Assembly: GCA_910578085.1 (NCBI GenBank)
Contig: CAJTPM010000016.1
Span: 1 to 64,000, forward strand
Direction of reading: 5' to 3'
Source of the DNA: an uncultured Lachnospiraceae bacterium
GTDB taxonomy: Bacteria > Bacillota > Clostridia > Lachnospirales > Lachnospiraceae
Length of the DNA: 64,000 nucleotides
A program made the translations under genes and the position numbers. Positions within the stretch are counted from its first letter, which is position 1. Every line of letters starts with the position of its first letter. Positions 35,095 to 44,089 of the stretch are shown here, piece after piece. The notes under the pieces are model-generated. The model did not search any database. It worked only from the letters and a program-made list of their open reading frames with translations, and was not told the origin of the DNA.

Positions 35095-36293
35095 AAAAAC
35101 GGGTGTTATTGATAATTTGCATGGGAATCATTCTTTTTTTTACGATATTTGACACAAAATGCAGGGCTTCCTTCACAGAAGAGGAAGGTTTTGGAGAGTT
35201 GACAGAAGAGAACGAAGGGATAGACAGTATTGCAGAGGAGTTAAACCAGCTGTGGAATGAAAATTATATGCAGGAAATTACAGACTATCTGAATGAAGTT
35301 TATGGAAAAGGCAGTGTGGATACCGGGAAATTGTGGCAGGAGATTATGGGAGGAAATCTGGCAGGGGGTGTGAAAGAATTTGCCATGCAGGCGGTGAAAA
35401 GCTTCTTTTTTGAGTTTTCGGCCGGGCGGGAGATCTTCATGAATATTTTGCTGTTAGCCGTATTGTCCTCTCTGTTTACGGTAGTTATGGATATTGTGGA
35501 AAATAAGCAGGTTTCCCATCTGGGGTTTTACTTTCTTTATCTGCTGCTTTGTATTATGCTCAGCAGGGTATTCAAAGCGATCTATGCGGAGGCGGAGGGT
35601 ATGCTGCTTTCCATGACAGATTTTGTGAAAGTGCTGATTCCGGCCTATGCGGCGGCTCTTGGGATGTCGAATGGGACGGCAACGGCAGCCGTGTATTATG
35701 AAGGCGTTCTGATGGTGATCTGGTGTGTGGAGGAAGTGCTCTGTCGCATGGTGCTGCCGGGAATACAGCTGTATGTGCTGCTTACGATCATGGACGGCGT
35801 CTGGACCGGGGACAGACTGACCGGGATCTTACAGAGTCTGAAACGTGTTATTGAGTTTCTTTTAAAAGCGGTACTGTGGACTGTGGGCAGCGTGGGGATA
35901 CTGCAGGCAATGATAACGCCAGTTATTGATTCTCTGCAGTGGAATACGGCAAAAAAGGTGGCAGGAATGGTGCCCGGCGTAGGAAATATTTCGGAGGGAG
36001 TATCAGAAATATTTGTGGGTTCCGCCATTCTGATCAGAAACGGTATCGGTATCTTTTTTACGGTGATACTATTGTTTTTGTGCCTTGCACCGCTCTGCAA
36101 ACTGTTTGTGGTGGCGCTTTGCCTGAAGGGCTCTTCGGCGCTTGGGGCAGTGGTTAACCATTCCAGACTGACCTCCTGCTCAGATAAAGTGGGGGAAGCG
36201 TCCTTTATGTTGTGTAAAGTGCTTTTAACCGGAGTGGGATTGTTTTTACTGTGCATTGCGATTTCCGTCCTGGCGGTGAACCGCAATATGTAA
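35091..36293 (+). CDS. spoIIIAE: Stage III sporulation protein AE
   Basis: This 400-residue polytopic protein has a cleavable signal-like N-terminus (KKRVLLIICMGIILFF), an exposed acidic region to about residue 110, then six to seven membrane segments. It belongs to the SpoIIIAE family of the mother-cell channel. Start ATG 35091 overlaps the spoIIIAD stop by four bases. A 123-bp gap with two hairpins follows. Confidence 0.94.
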   Translation: MKKRVLLIICMGIILFFTIFDTKCRASFTEEEGFGELTEENEGIDSIAEELNQLWNENYMQEITDYLNEVYGKGSVDTGKLWQEIMGGNLAGGVKEFAMQAVKSFFFEFSAGREIFMNILLLAVLSSLFTVVMDIVENKQVSHLGFYFLYLLLCIMLSRVFKAIYAEAEGMLLSMTDFVKVLIPAYAAALGMSNGTATAAVYYEGVLMVIWCVEEVLCRMVLPGIQLYVLLTIMDGVWTGDRLTGILQSLKRVIEFLLKAVLWTVGSVGILQAMITPVIDSLQWNTAKKVAGMVPGVGNISEGVSEIFVGSAILIRNGIGIFFTVILLFLCLAPLCKLFVVALCLKGSSALGAVVNHSRLTSCSDKVGEASFMLCKVLLTGVGLFLLCIAISVLAVNRNM

Positions 36294-36384
36294 GGAATTG
36301 TTTGAAAATAACTTGAACAATTCCTGATCATTGCTCTGCAATTAACCGGAGCCGTGCATAAATAGGCTGTTCAACTTATTTATG
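36294..36384 (+). other. Two hairpins between spoIIIAE and spoIIIAF
   Basis: Hairpin 1 is GGAATTGTT (36294-36302) with AACAATTCC (36316-36324), 9 perfect pairs, beginning directly after the spoIIIAE stop. Hairpin 2 is CATAAATA (36357-36364) with TATTTATG (36377-36384), 8 perfect pairs. Neither is followed by a T-run. Hairpin 2 ends 32 bases before the spoIIIAF start. Confidence 0.65.
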
Positions 36385-36416
36385 TGCGATTTCCGGGAAG
36401 GGAAGGAGATTGTCGA

Positions 36417-37109
36417 ATGCTTGAACAGATAAAAGACCTCTGCCTTTTTATGATCTGCGGACAGACCTTATTGTATTTTCAGAGTGGAAAAAAATATGAG
36501 AAGATCTGCCGTATGATCCTGGAACTTCTGGTACTGGCCGGAATCATAGGGATGATTTTAAACTTTTTACAGGTGCTGGGCTTCCAGAAGGGGGAGATGG
36601 AGGCGGCCGGAGGGGCGGTGGCGGGGATGCAGCGGACGATGGAGGAGGCGCTGTCAAAACAGCTCGGCATGGAAGAATTTCAGAGTGATTTTCTGTCCGA
36701 TGATACGCTTGAAAATCTGATAGAAAAACATACGGCAGAAGAAATTAAATTAAGATATAATAGTTTTGTGAAGCAGTATGGATTGGAAATAACAGATGTA
36801 AAACAGGATGGTAAAAAATTACAGGTGTTTTTAAAGGGCTTAAAGCAGGAAACGGGCGGAGAAGCGAAACAGAAAGAAATGAAGGAAGAAGCGGCGGTAA
36901 ACTCTGCAAATATTGATCCGGTAGAAAAAATAGAGATTGAAGAGATCACAATCAGAGAAGAAGAAAGCACTGCGGGAAATGAGGAAATGAAGGAGGCCGC
37001 TTCCGAAAAAGCGGCAATGGAAAAAGCAGAGCTGGAAACGTTCAGGCGGCAGCTTGCGCTTGTTTTTGCAATGGAAGAGGATAAGTTGGAGGTGATTTTG
37101 GTTGACTGA
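36417..37109 (+). CDS. spoIIIAF: Stage III sporulation protein AF
   Basis: This 230-residue protein has two TM helices at the N-terminus (LCLFMICGQTLLYF, ILELLVLAGIIGMILNFL) and a soluble domain. The domain is interrupted near 150-205 by a Glu/Lys/Ala-rich stretch (KQKEMKEEAAVNSANIDPVE and following). GAAGGGAAGGAG precedes ATG 36417. Its 3' end overlaps spoIIIAG by eight bases. It is slightly longer than typical because of the charged stretch. Confidence 0.9.
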   Translation: MLEQIKDLCLFMICGQTLLYFQSGKKYEKICRMILELLVLAGIIGMILNFLQVLGFQKGEMEAAGGAVAGMQRTMEEALSKQLGMEEFQSDFLSDDTLENLIEKHTAEEIKLRYNSFVKQYGLEITDVKQDGKKLQVFLKGLKQETGGEAKQKEMKEEAAVNSANIDPVEKIEIEEITIREEESTAGNEEMKEAASEKAAMEKAELETFRRQLALVFAMEEDKLEVILVD

Positions 37110-37788
37110 TAAAGTCATGGAAAAATGGAAGCAGAAGATCCGCAACATGAAAAAGGAAGACTATATTGTGCTGCTGCTGATCGGCGTTCTTCTTCTGATC
37201 ATATCTCTGCCGGCGGATAAGGAGAAGAAAGGAGGGAACAGTGCGGGTGTGCTGCAGGAAAAAAACGGGCAGGAAGGAGGAAATGCGGTGGAACCAGGGG
37301 AGAGTACAGAGAAAACATCCTCGGGAGGTACGCAGGGGCTGGTAATAGAAACAGGAAATTTCAATAATAACAATAGTTATTCCTTGGATTCTTATGTGGA
37401 CAGCCTGGAAAAACGAATGGAGGAGATCATTTCCGGTATGGAGGGAGTGGGAAAAGTGCAGGTGATGATTACCCTGTCGGATACCGGTATGGAAATCCTG
37501 GAGCGAAACAGGGAGATTACGGCCAGTGATCTGGAGGAGACGGACAATGCCGGGGGAAACAGAAAGAATACGGAAAGCGGAGAGCGGGAAGAGGTGATCT
37601 ACAAAAAGGATGCGGACGGAAACGAGACGCCTTATGTGGTGCAGAGAAAGCTGCCGGAAGTGACCGGTGTGGTAGTGATAGCTGAAGGAGCGGGAAACAC
37701 AAAAGTAAAAGAAAATATAATTGGTGCAGTCAGTGTATTATTTAATTTGAACGAGCATAGAATAAAAGTAATCAGAATGAAATCTTAA
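37102..37788 (+). CDS. spoIIIAG: Stage III sporulation protein AG
   Basis: This 228-residue protein has one TM helix (YIVLLLIGVLLLIISLP, about 21-37), a Gly/Glu/Lys-rich linker and an EscJ/PrgK-like ring-building domain at about 95-228 (MEEIISGMEGVGKVQVMITL, VTGVVVIAEGA). In the family this domain forms a large ring in the intermembrane space. It starts at TTG 37102, justified by GGAGGTGA seven bases upstream; the next ATG (37117) has no such site. Overlap with spoIIIAF suggests coupled translation. Confidence 0.93.
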   Translation: MTDKVMEKWKQKIRNMKKEDYIVLLLIGVLLLIISLPADKEKKGGNSAGVLQEKNGQEGGNAVEPGESTEKTSSGGTQGLVIETGNFNNNNSYSLDSYVDSLEKRMEEIISGMEGVGKVQVMITLSDTGMEILERNREITASDLEETDNAGGNRKNTESGEREEVIYKKDADGNETPYVVQRKLPEVTGVVVIAEGAGNTKVKENIIGAVSVLFNLNEHRIKVIRMKS

Positions 37789-37801
37789 AGGGGAGAGAGG
37801 T

Positions 37802-38593
37802 TTGAAAAAAATATTTAAAAAGAACCAGCTTATGATAACGGCTTTAGCCCTGATGATCGCAGTTGCAGGTTATCTGCACTTTTCCGGCGATGTGTCGGAT
37901 CAGATTACCATATCGGAGGGCATCGAAGAGGAACAGACAGAGAATACCGCATCTGAGGCGGCCACAATGATTGAGTATACGGTGGAGGATACATATACAG
38001 CGGAAGAGCTGGCAGAGATGGAAGTGGGAGATGATGTGAGCGTGATCGACGATGATGTGGCGACACTGGATATTTCCGATGAGGATATGCTGACAGAGAT
38101 CGAGAGTCTGGACAGTGATGTGGCGGATCTGGACGATGGCTATGAGGATGAGCTTTCTTCCATTGAAAGCATGCTGGCGGAGAGCTCCGATGTGCAGGAG
38201 GGCGAAGTGCCTGGGGAAGCGGTGTTTACATCCACGGTGAGCGTCAACAGTTTGCAGGGTGCAAAACTGATGAAGGAACAGACCAGAGCGGAAAACAAGG
38301 CGGCTCTTATGGAGATCATCAACAGTACCAATATAGCGGACGACCAGAAACAGGTTGCACTGAACAGTATCGTAGGGCTGACGGAAACCGCAGAGAAGGA
38401 AATGTCCGCCGAGATTCTCTTAGATGCCAGAGGATTTGAGGATGCGGTGGTCAGCATTACCGGAGATACGGTGGATGTTGTGGTAAACAGCGCGGATCTT
38501 TCTGACAGCCAGCGGGCGCAGATCGAGGACATTGTGATGAGAAAAACCGGGACTTCCATCGAAAATATTGTGATCAGTACCACTTTGAATTAA
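37802..38593 (+). CDS. spoIIIAH: Stage III sporulation protein AH
   Basis: This 263-residue protein has one N-terminal TM (LMITALALMIAVAGYLHF) and a C-terminal ring-building domain at about 150-263 (ILLDARGFEDAVVSITGDTV, DIVMRKTGTSIENIVIST), which binds SpoIIQ across the septum in the family. Between them lies a long acidic linker of about 100 residues packed with Asp and Glu (DDVSVIDDDVATLDISDEDM). It starts at TTG 37802 behind GGGGAGAGG. It is the last gene of the operon. Confidence 0.93.
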   Translation: MKKIFKKNQLMITALALMIAVAGYLHFSGDVSDQITISEGIEEEQTENTASEAATMIEYTVEDTYTAEELAEMEVGDDVSVIDDDVATLDISDEDMLTEIESLDSDVADLDDGYEDELSSIESMLAESSDVQEGEVPGEAVFTSTVSVNSLQGAKLMKEQTRAENKAALMEIINSTNIADDQKQVALNSIVGLTETAEKEMSAEILLDARGFEDAVVSITGDTVDVVVNSADLSDSQRAQIEDIVMRKTGTSIENIVISTTLN

Positions 38594-38612
38594 ATGGAAT
38601 ATGTGCTATACT
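38585..38612 (+). promoter_or_regulatory. Promoter upstream of prfC
   Basis: TTGAAT (38585-38590), a 16-base spacer and TATACT (38607-38612), overlapping the end of spoIIIAH. This would give prfC its own vegetative transcription independent of the sporulation operon. Confidence 0.5.
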
Positions 38613-38634
38613 GATAAACGCGCGGATTGCGCGG

Positions 38635-38664
38635 CGAGTAGGGGAAAGGCTTTTCCCCTGCTCG
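38635..38664 (+). other. Hairpin in the prfC leader
   Basis: A 13-bp stem with one wobble (CGAGTAGGGGAAA 38635-38647 with TTTCCCCTGCTCG 38652-38664) and a 4-base loop. Only ATTTA follows, so terminator activity would be weak. It lies between the proposed promoter and the start of prfC, and could instead end spoIIIA transcripts. Confidence 0.6.
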
Positions 38665-38713
38665 ATTTATGGCGTTATAGGGCGAAATACCTTAGGAATC
38701 GGAGGAATCATAC

Positions 38714-40309
38714 GTGGCAGATCATACAAAGGAAATCAATCGAAGAAGAACATTCGCTATTATATCTCACCCGGATGCCGGGAAGACTACACTGACAGAG
38801 AAGTTTCTGCTGTACGGCGGCGCCATCAACCTGGCCGGCAGCGTGAAGGGGAAGGCGACGGCCAGGCATGCGGTGTCAGACTGGATGGAGATCGAGAAGG
38901 AGAGGGGAATTTCCGTTACCTCTTCTGTTTTGCAGTTTGAATACGACGGGTTCTGCATCAATATTCTCGATACGCCGGGCCATCAGGACTTTTCGGAGGA
39001 CACTTATCGGACGCTGATGGCCGCAGATTCCGCGGTGATGGTCATTGATGCGTCAAAGGGTGTGGAGGCCCAGACGAGAAAGCTCTTTAAAGTCTGCGCC
39101 ATGCGGCATATCCCGATCTTTACTTTTATCAATAAGCTGGACAGGGATGCCAATGATACGTTTGATCTGTTGGACGAGGTGGAAAAGGAACTTGGTATTG
39201 CCACCTGCCCGATCAACTGGCCGATCGGTTCCGGAAAGGGCTTCAAAGGAGTTTTTGACAGAGAGGGAGAAAAAGTTATCACTTATTCCGACACGGAAAA
39301 AGGGACAAAAGAGGGAATATCCAGAGAGATCTCACTGGAAAATAAGGAGGAGCTTATAGAAAATATCGGGCAGGAGGCGGCGGACAGGCTCTTCTCCGAG
39401 CTGGAACTTCTGGACGGCGCCGGGGCGGAATTTGATCTGGAAAGCGTCAGAAGCGGCGACCTGACGCCGGTGTTTTTCGGTTCTGCGCTGACAAATTTCG
39501 GAGTGGAGATCTTTTTGAAGCATTTCCTGGAGATGGCCACAGCGCCTCTTCCCAGAAAAGCGGATATCGGTTTGCTGGATCCTGCAGCGCACGATTTTTC
39601 GGCGTTTGTCTTTAAAATACAGGCCAATATGAACAAAGCCCATCGCGACAGGATCGCCTTTATGCGGATCTGCTCCGGAAAATATGATGCGGCCATGGAA
39701 GTGCGGCATGTACAGAGCGGCAGGGTAATGCGGCTCTCCCAGCCCCAGCAGATCATGGCGGACGAGAGAAAGATACTGACAGAAGCCTATGCCGGGGATA
39801 TTATCGGTGTGTTTGATCCTGGGATTTTTTCTATCGGCGATACGTTATGTATGCCGAAGGAAACTTTTCAGTATGAGGGAATCCCTACCTTTGCCCCGGA
39901 GCATTTTGCCAGGGTGCGGCAGATGGATACGATGAAACGGAAACAGTTTATCAAGGGAATCAGCCAAATCGCCCAGGAGGGCGCTATCCAGGTTTTCCAG
40001 GAACTGGCCGGGGGTATGGAGGAGATCATTGTCGGCGTGGTGGGCGTTTTGCAGTTTGAGGTGTTAAAGTACCGTCTGGAAAACGAGTACCGGGTGGAGA
40101 TTAAACTGGAACAGCTTCCCTATGAGTATATCCGCTGGATCGAAAATAAGGAGGAGATCGATCTGCAGAGACTGCAGGGCACTTCGGATATGAAAAAGAT
40201 TCAGGATCTGAAGGGGAATCCGCTTCTTTTGTTTGTGAATGAGTGGAGTATTCGCATGACCTGTGAGAGAAACGAAGGGTTGAGGCTTTCGGAGTTTGGG
40301 AGGGATTAG
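38714..40309 (+). CDS. prfC: Peptide chain release factor 3
   Basis: This 531-residue GTPase recycles RF1/RF2 from the ribosome. The G-domain has G1 HPDAGKTTLTEK, G2 including RGISVTSSV, G3 DTPGHQDF and G4 NKLDRD, followed by domain II and the C-terminal RF3 domain. It starts at GTG 38714 with GGAGGA 9-14 bases upstream. Its 3' end lies next to the TTG start of the lipoprotein gene. Confidence 0.97.
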   Translation: MADHTKEINRRRTFAIISHPDAGKTTLTEKFLLYGGAINLAGSVKGKATARHAVSDWMEIEKERGISVTSSVLQFEYDGFCINILDTPGHQDFSEDTYRTLMAADSAVMVIDASKGVEAQTRKLFKVCAMRHIPIFTFINKLDRDANDTFDLLDEVEKELGIATCPINWPIGSGKGFKGVFDREGEKVITYSDTEKGTKEGISREISLENKEELIENIGQEAADRLFSELELLDGAGAEFDLESVRSGDLTPVFFGSALTNFGVEIFLKHFLEMATAPLPRKADIGLLDPAAHDFSAFVFKIQANMNKAHRDRIAFMRICSGKYDAAMEVRHVQSGRVMRLSQPQQIMADERKILTEAYAGDIIGVFDPGIFSIGDTLCMPKETFQYEGIPTFAPEHFARVRQMDTMKRKQFIKGISQIAQEGAIQVFQELAGGMEEIIVGVVGVLQFEVLKYRLENEYRVEIKLEQLPYEYIRWIENKEEIDLQRLQGTSDMKKIQDLKGNPLLLFVNEWSIRMTCERNEGLRLSEFGRD

Positions 40310-40313
40310 ATTT

Positions 40314-41732
40314 TTGACGAAGAAAGTAAAAAAATCTGAATATTATAATAGAAGAAGGCGGATGGCGGCAGCGGTGCTGGTGTTGGTTTGCGTGTTTTGT
40401 CTGTCCGGGTGTGGTGTCTTTGACTTTTTGGAAGGGGAATCTGCGCGGGAAATAGATGAGATAACACAGGAAGCTGCGGAGGAGGAAATAAGAGAGGAGA
40501 CGGAAAGGGAGGCACAGGAAAAAGAAATTCAGGCCGCTTCCTCGCGGGAAGTTTCTGAAGAGGCCGCCTCAGCGGAAACACTCCCGCCTGAACCCCAGGA
40601 TTATCCTGAAGTAGAAGAAAACCTGGTGGAAGAAAAGGAGAGCAGCATTTCCAGAAGTGATCTGGAACAGAAAAGGGAAGAGATCGGGCTTACGGAGGCA
40701 GGTATCACAGGGCTTTTGGAGCTTCAGTCCGGCAATTACTATTTTAAACAGCTGGATGATGCGGGAAAACGGGTCTATGTGGAAATGTATCAGATCCTGA
40801 CACTGCAGGCAGAGGAGATTTTGTTATCTACCATTGATGTGGAGGTATTGCCGGGAATATATCAGGCCGTGATCAATGATCACCCGGAATTTTTTTATCT
40901 GTCCGGTTATACGTATACGCGGTTTGTGAGGCAGGACGAGGTAAAATATATCACTTTTTCAGGGAGATATCTGTATGACAGTGAAGAAGTGGCAAAAAGG
41001 CAGGCGCTGATCGATGCGGTCGTGGATGCAAAGGCTGTGGAACTGATAGGAAATGACGATTACGAGACGGTGAAGGCGGTTTATGAGGATCTGATCTTAT
41101 CCACGGACTACAGTATGGAATCGCCGGATAATCAGAATATATGCTCCGTATTTCTGGATAAAAAATCAGTTTGCAATGGCTATGCCAAAGCAGCCCAGTA
41201 TCTGCTTAACTATTTTGGAATCCCCTGCATTATTGTAAACGGCACCGCCCTAGGTAATCCTCATGCATGGAATATCGTGGAGATAGACGGGGCATATTAT
41301 CATATGGATGTCACATGGGGAGACCCTTCCTATTATTCAAAGGATACGGAAGAGAAAGCGGGAGCGCCGGATATAGATTACAGTTATCTTTGTCTGACGA
41401 CGGCGGAGATCAGTAAAAACCACAGCGTTGACGCAGAGTTTGCATTCCCGGAGTGCACTGCCATGCACAATAATTATTTTGTCAGGGAGGGTCTTTACCT
41501 GTACGGGTATGATGACGGACTGATAGGTGAAATTTTTGCGGCGGCCAGAGAGCGCGGGGAAAATACGGTATGCGTTAAGGCAAGCAGCATTGGAGTGTAT
41601 CAGGAACTGTATGATAATCTGATCGATCAGCAGAAAATCTTTGATTATTTCGGCACTTACCAGAGTAACGGCGAGTATAAAATTGCCTACTCCGGGAATG
41701 AGGATCTTTGTACGATCAGTTTCTGGGAATAA
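40314..41732 (+). CDS. Transglutaminase-domain lipoprotein
   Basis: This roughly 472-residue protein has a signal peptide ending in lipobox LSGC (VLVLVCVFCLSGCG), so it is probably anchored to the outer face of the membrane. A Glu/Ala-rich charged spacer covers about 45-110. The C-terminal half has a transglutaminase-like core with Cys in KSVCNGYAKA, His in PHAWNIV and Asp in HMDVTWGDP, the expected triad. GGGAGGG at 40298-40305 supports TTG 40314; an earlier in-frame TTG at 40296 lacks a site. Function could be peptidase or peptidoglycan-related; the substrate is unknown. Confidence 0.85.
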   Translation: MTKKVKKSEYYNRRRRMAAAVLVLVCVFCLSGCGVFDFLEGESAREIDEITQEAAEEEIREETEREAQEKEIQAASSREVSEEAASAETLPPEPQDYPEVEENLVEEKESSISRSDLEQKREEIGLTEAGITGLLELQSGNYYFKQLDDAGKRVYVEMYQILTLQAEEILLSTIDVEVLPGIYQAVINDHPEFFYLSGYTYTRFVRQDEVKYITFSGRYLYDSEEVAKRQALIDAVVDAKAVELIGNDDYETVKAVYEDLILSTDYSMESPDNQNICSVFLDKKSVCNGYAKAAQYLLNYFGIPCIIVNGTALGNPHAWNIVEIDGAYYHMDVTWGDPSYYSKDTEEKAGAPDIDYSYLCLTTAEISKNHSVDAEFAFPECTAMHNNYFVREGLYLYGYDDGLIGEIFAAARERGENTVCVKASSIGVYQELYDNLIDQQKIFDYFGTYQSNGEYKIAYSGNEDLCTISFWE

Positions 41733-41750
41733 CTTCGGTGAAGATATGCT

Positions 41751-41778
41751 TTGCAAATCGGAAGATTTTTGGTATACT
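41751..41778 (+). promoter_or_regulatory. Promoter of the yqhY-recN operon
   Basis: TTGCAA (41751-41756), a 16-base spacer and TATACT (41773-41778), 60 bases before the yqhY start. It is the only convincing promoter seen before the long run of closely spaced genes up to recN. Confidence 0.6.
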
Positions 41779-41838
41779 GATGGTTAGTGAAGTCCAAAGG
41801 CAAATGTATATGGTAAAAATAAAACAGGAGAAAGTAAA

Positions 41839-42228
41839 ATGAGCAAAGAATTAGAGAGACAAAGTCTGGAACTGAGGGAAGATGACAGTATGGGTTCCGT
41901 AAAAATTGCAGATGATGTGGTGGCGATGATTGCGGCTCTGGCAGCGACAGAGGTGGAGGGAGTTTCCTCCATGGTGGGCAACATCACTCATGAGTTGATG
42001 AATAAAATGGGATATAAAAATATTGCCAGAGGCGTAAAAGTAGAGGTGTTCAATAAAAAAGTGAAAGTGGACATTTCTGTCAATATTGAATATGGCTACA
42101 ATATCCCTGCCACCGGCCAGAAGATACAGACGAAAGTACAGACAGCCATCGAGAGTATGACAGGTCTGTGTGTGACGGATGTGAATATCAGGATCGCCGG
42201 TGTAAACATGACAAAGACAGTAAAATAA
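41839..42228 (+). CDS. yqhY: Asp23/Gls24 family protein YqhY
   Basis: This 129-residue protein has the Asp23/Gls24 core (GSVKIADDVVAMIAALAATE, VEGVSSM, VDISVNIEYGYNIPATGQKI). It is the paralog consistently found before nusB in Firmicutes. YqhY is linked to acetyl-CoA carboxylase control in Bacillus, though accBC is not next to it here. AACAGGAG precedes ATG 41839. Confidence 0.92.
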   Translation: MSKELERQSLELREDDSMGSVKIADDVVAMIAALAATEVEGVSSMVGNITHELMNKMGYKNIARGVKVEVFNKKVKVDISVNIEYGYNIPATGQKIQTKVQTAIESMTGLCVTDVNIRIAGVNMTKTVK

Positions 42229-42321
42229 AATCGTAAAGACTGTAAGATAAACTGTAAAACAGACAGCGGGAAAAGCTTGACTGCAACGCAATTTACAAGG
42301 AAGAAACAGCCGGAGAGCATT

Positions 42322-42732
42322 ATGAGCAGACGGGAAATCAGGGAACGCATTTTTAAGCTGCTGTTCCGTGTGGAATTTTATAGAGAAGGGGAAATGGAAG
42401 AGCAGAAAGAACTCTTTTTGGAGGATGCGGAATATTTCCCGGAAGATGTGACCGAAAAGGATAAAAACGAGATCGTTTTGAAATATGACGCTATTGCGGA
42501 AAAGCTTTCTGAGATCGATGAAATGATAAACGGGAAAGCGACGGGCTGGAGCAGCAGGCGAATGGGAAAGGTGGAACTTACGATCATTCGGCTTGCGGTT
42601 TATGAGATCTGTTTTGATGAGCGGATTCCTACCGGTGTGGCGATCAATGAGGCGGTGGAGCTTGCCAAGAGTTACGGACAGGAAGGCTCGGCAGCGTTTG
42701 TAAACGGTGTTCTGGCAAAATTTGCGGAGTGA
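42322..42732 (+). CDS. nusB: Transcription antitermination factor NusB
   Basis: This 136-residue protein has the NusB fold signature (SRREIRERIFKLLFRVEF; IIRLAVYEICFD; VAINEAVELAKSYG; FVNGVL). It supports rRNA antitermination with NusE. ATG 42322 is preceded by CGGAGAG; upstream in-frame codons from 42277 are not conserved in style. It is the second gene of the operon. Confidence 0.95.
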   Translation: MSRREIRERIFKLLFRVEFYREGEMEEQKELFLEDAEYFPEDVTEKDKNEIVLKYDAIAEKLSEIDEMINGKATGWSSRRMGKVELTIIRLAVYEICFDERIPTGVAINEAVELAKSYGQEGSAAFVNGVLAKFAE

Positions 42733-42768
42733 GATAAAACCTGAAAACCTGGAGAGATGAGGAATAAT

Positions 42769-44001
42769 ATGCGGAATGTTTATACGGTTACCCAGGTAAA
42801 TTCTTATATCAAAAATATGTTTACTCAGGATTATATGCTCCGGTCCATTTCTGTAAAAGGCGAGATCAGTAATTGCAAATATCATACTTCGGGACATATT
42901 TATTTTACTTTGAAGGACCAATCCGGAACGATTGCCTGTGTTATGTTTGCCGGCAGTCGTTCCGGTCTTGCGTTTCAACTGACAGAAGGAGCACAGGTTA
43001 TCGTAACCGGCAGAGTCGATGTCTATGAGAGGGATGGAAAGTATCAGCTTTATGCGCAGAAAATTACGAAACAGGGGATCGGAGATCTGTATGTCAGATT
43101 TGAACAGCTGAAAAAGGAGCTGGAAGAACAGGGCATGTTTGCGGCAGAGTATAAGAGGAAGATCCCGAAATATATCAGAACTCTGGGAGTGGTGACTGCT
43201 GAAACCGGGGCGGCAGTGCGGGATATTATCAATGTGGCAGGCAGAAGAAACCCTTATGTGCAGATTATTCTGTATCCGGCTATTGTGCAGGGGGAGGCGG
43301 CTGCTTGCAGCATTATAAACGGTATCCGGGCATTGGAACGGGCCGGGGTGGATGTGATCATTGCAGGCCGGGGCGGCGGCTCCATAGAAGATCTGTGGGC
43401 CTTTAATGAGGAAGAAGTGGCGAGAGCTGTTTTTGAGTGTACGGTACCTGTGATTTCTGCAGTGGGACATGAGACAGACTTTACAATAACAGATTTTGTA
43501 GCTGATCTCAGAGCGCCTACACCCTCTGCTGCTGCGGAACTGGCGGTTTATGATGTAAAGGAGCTTTTGGAGCGTATGCAGACAGTGAGGCAATTATACA
43601 CAAGGTCCATGGAACAGTCATTGCGGGAATATTCTCTGAAACTTTCAGGCAGAAAAACGAGGCTTAAGTATATGAGCCCGTTATCTCGTATTCGCGACAA
43701 ACGGCATATGTCGATAAAGCTGGAGGAAGAGCTGCAGTCTGCCATGAGTCAGGTGATTAAAGAAAAAAAACAGATGTTATCGATCTATATTGAGCGGATG
43801 AAGGGACTTTCACCTTTGGAGAAATTAAATCAGGGTTATACTTATACCAGTACAGCAGATGGAAAGGCACTCCGGTCTGTAGAACAGGTGGAAGAAGGGG
43901 ACAGACTCAAAATCTGTGTGACGGACGGTTTTGTGGAAGCAGGTGTGTTAAGCTGTCATCCGGTGCAGGAGAGTCGTTGCTGTCCGGAACTTCAGATGTG
44001 A
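42769..44001 (+). CDS. xseA: Exodeoxyribonuclease VII large subunit
   Basis: This 410-residue protein has an N-terminal OB fold (SISVKGEISNCKYHTSGHIY) and the catalytic domain with ETGAAVRDI, AGRGGGSIEDLWAFNEE and GHETDFTITDFVADLRAPTP, then a coiled region and a short C-terminal barrel (LNQGYTYT). It degrades single-stranded DNA with XseB. ATG 42769 is favoured by GAGG about seven bases upstream; ATG 42757 is also in frame. Confidence 0.96.
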   Translation: MRNVYTVTQVNSYIKNMFTQDYMLRSISVKGEISNCKYHTSGHIYFTLKDQSGTIACVMFAGSRSGLAFQLTEGAQVIVTGRVDVYERDGKYQLYAQKITKQGIGDLYVRFEQLKKELEEQGMFAAEYKRKIPKYIRTLGVVTAETGAAVRDIINVAGRRNPYVQIILYPAIVQGEAAACSIINGIRALERAGVDVIIAGRGGGSIEDLWAFNEEEVARAVFECTVPVISAVGHETDFTITDFVADLRAPTPSAAAELAVYDVKELLERMQTVRQLYTRSMEQSLREYSLKLSGRKTRLKYMSPLSRIRDKRHMSIKLEEELQSAMSQVIKEKKQMLSIYIERMKGLSPLEKLNQGYTYTSTADGKALRSVEQVEEGDRLKICVTDGFVEAGVLSCHPVQESRCCPELQM

Positions 44002-44089
44002 AATCAGAATGAGGGATGGAGAACTGTTTCCGGGCCAGGGGGCAGCCTGGTACAGAGAGTGGTGAGAAGCAAAGGAGATGTAAACAGAT

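Noticed and set aside
41851..43593. Very long (about 580-codon) open frame on the minus strand across yqhY, nusB and xseA
   Set aside because: It lies exactly opposite conserved housekeeping genes, has no ribosome site of note, and its translation is His/Arg/Ile-rich with no recognisable domain. It is a compositional shadow.
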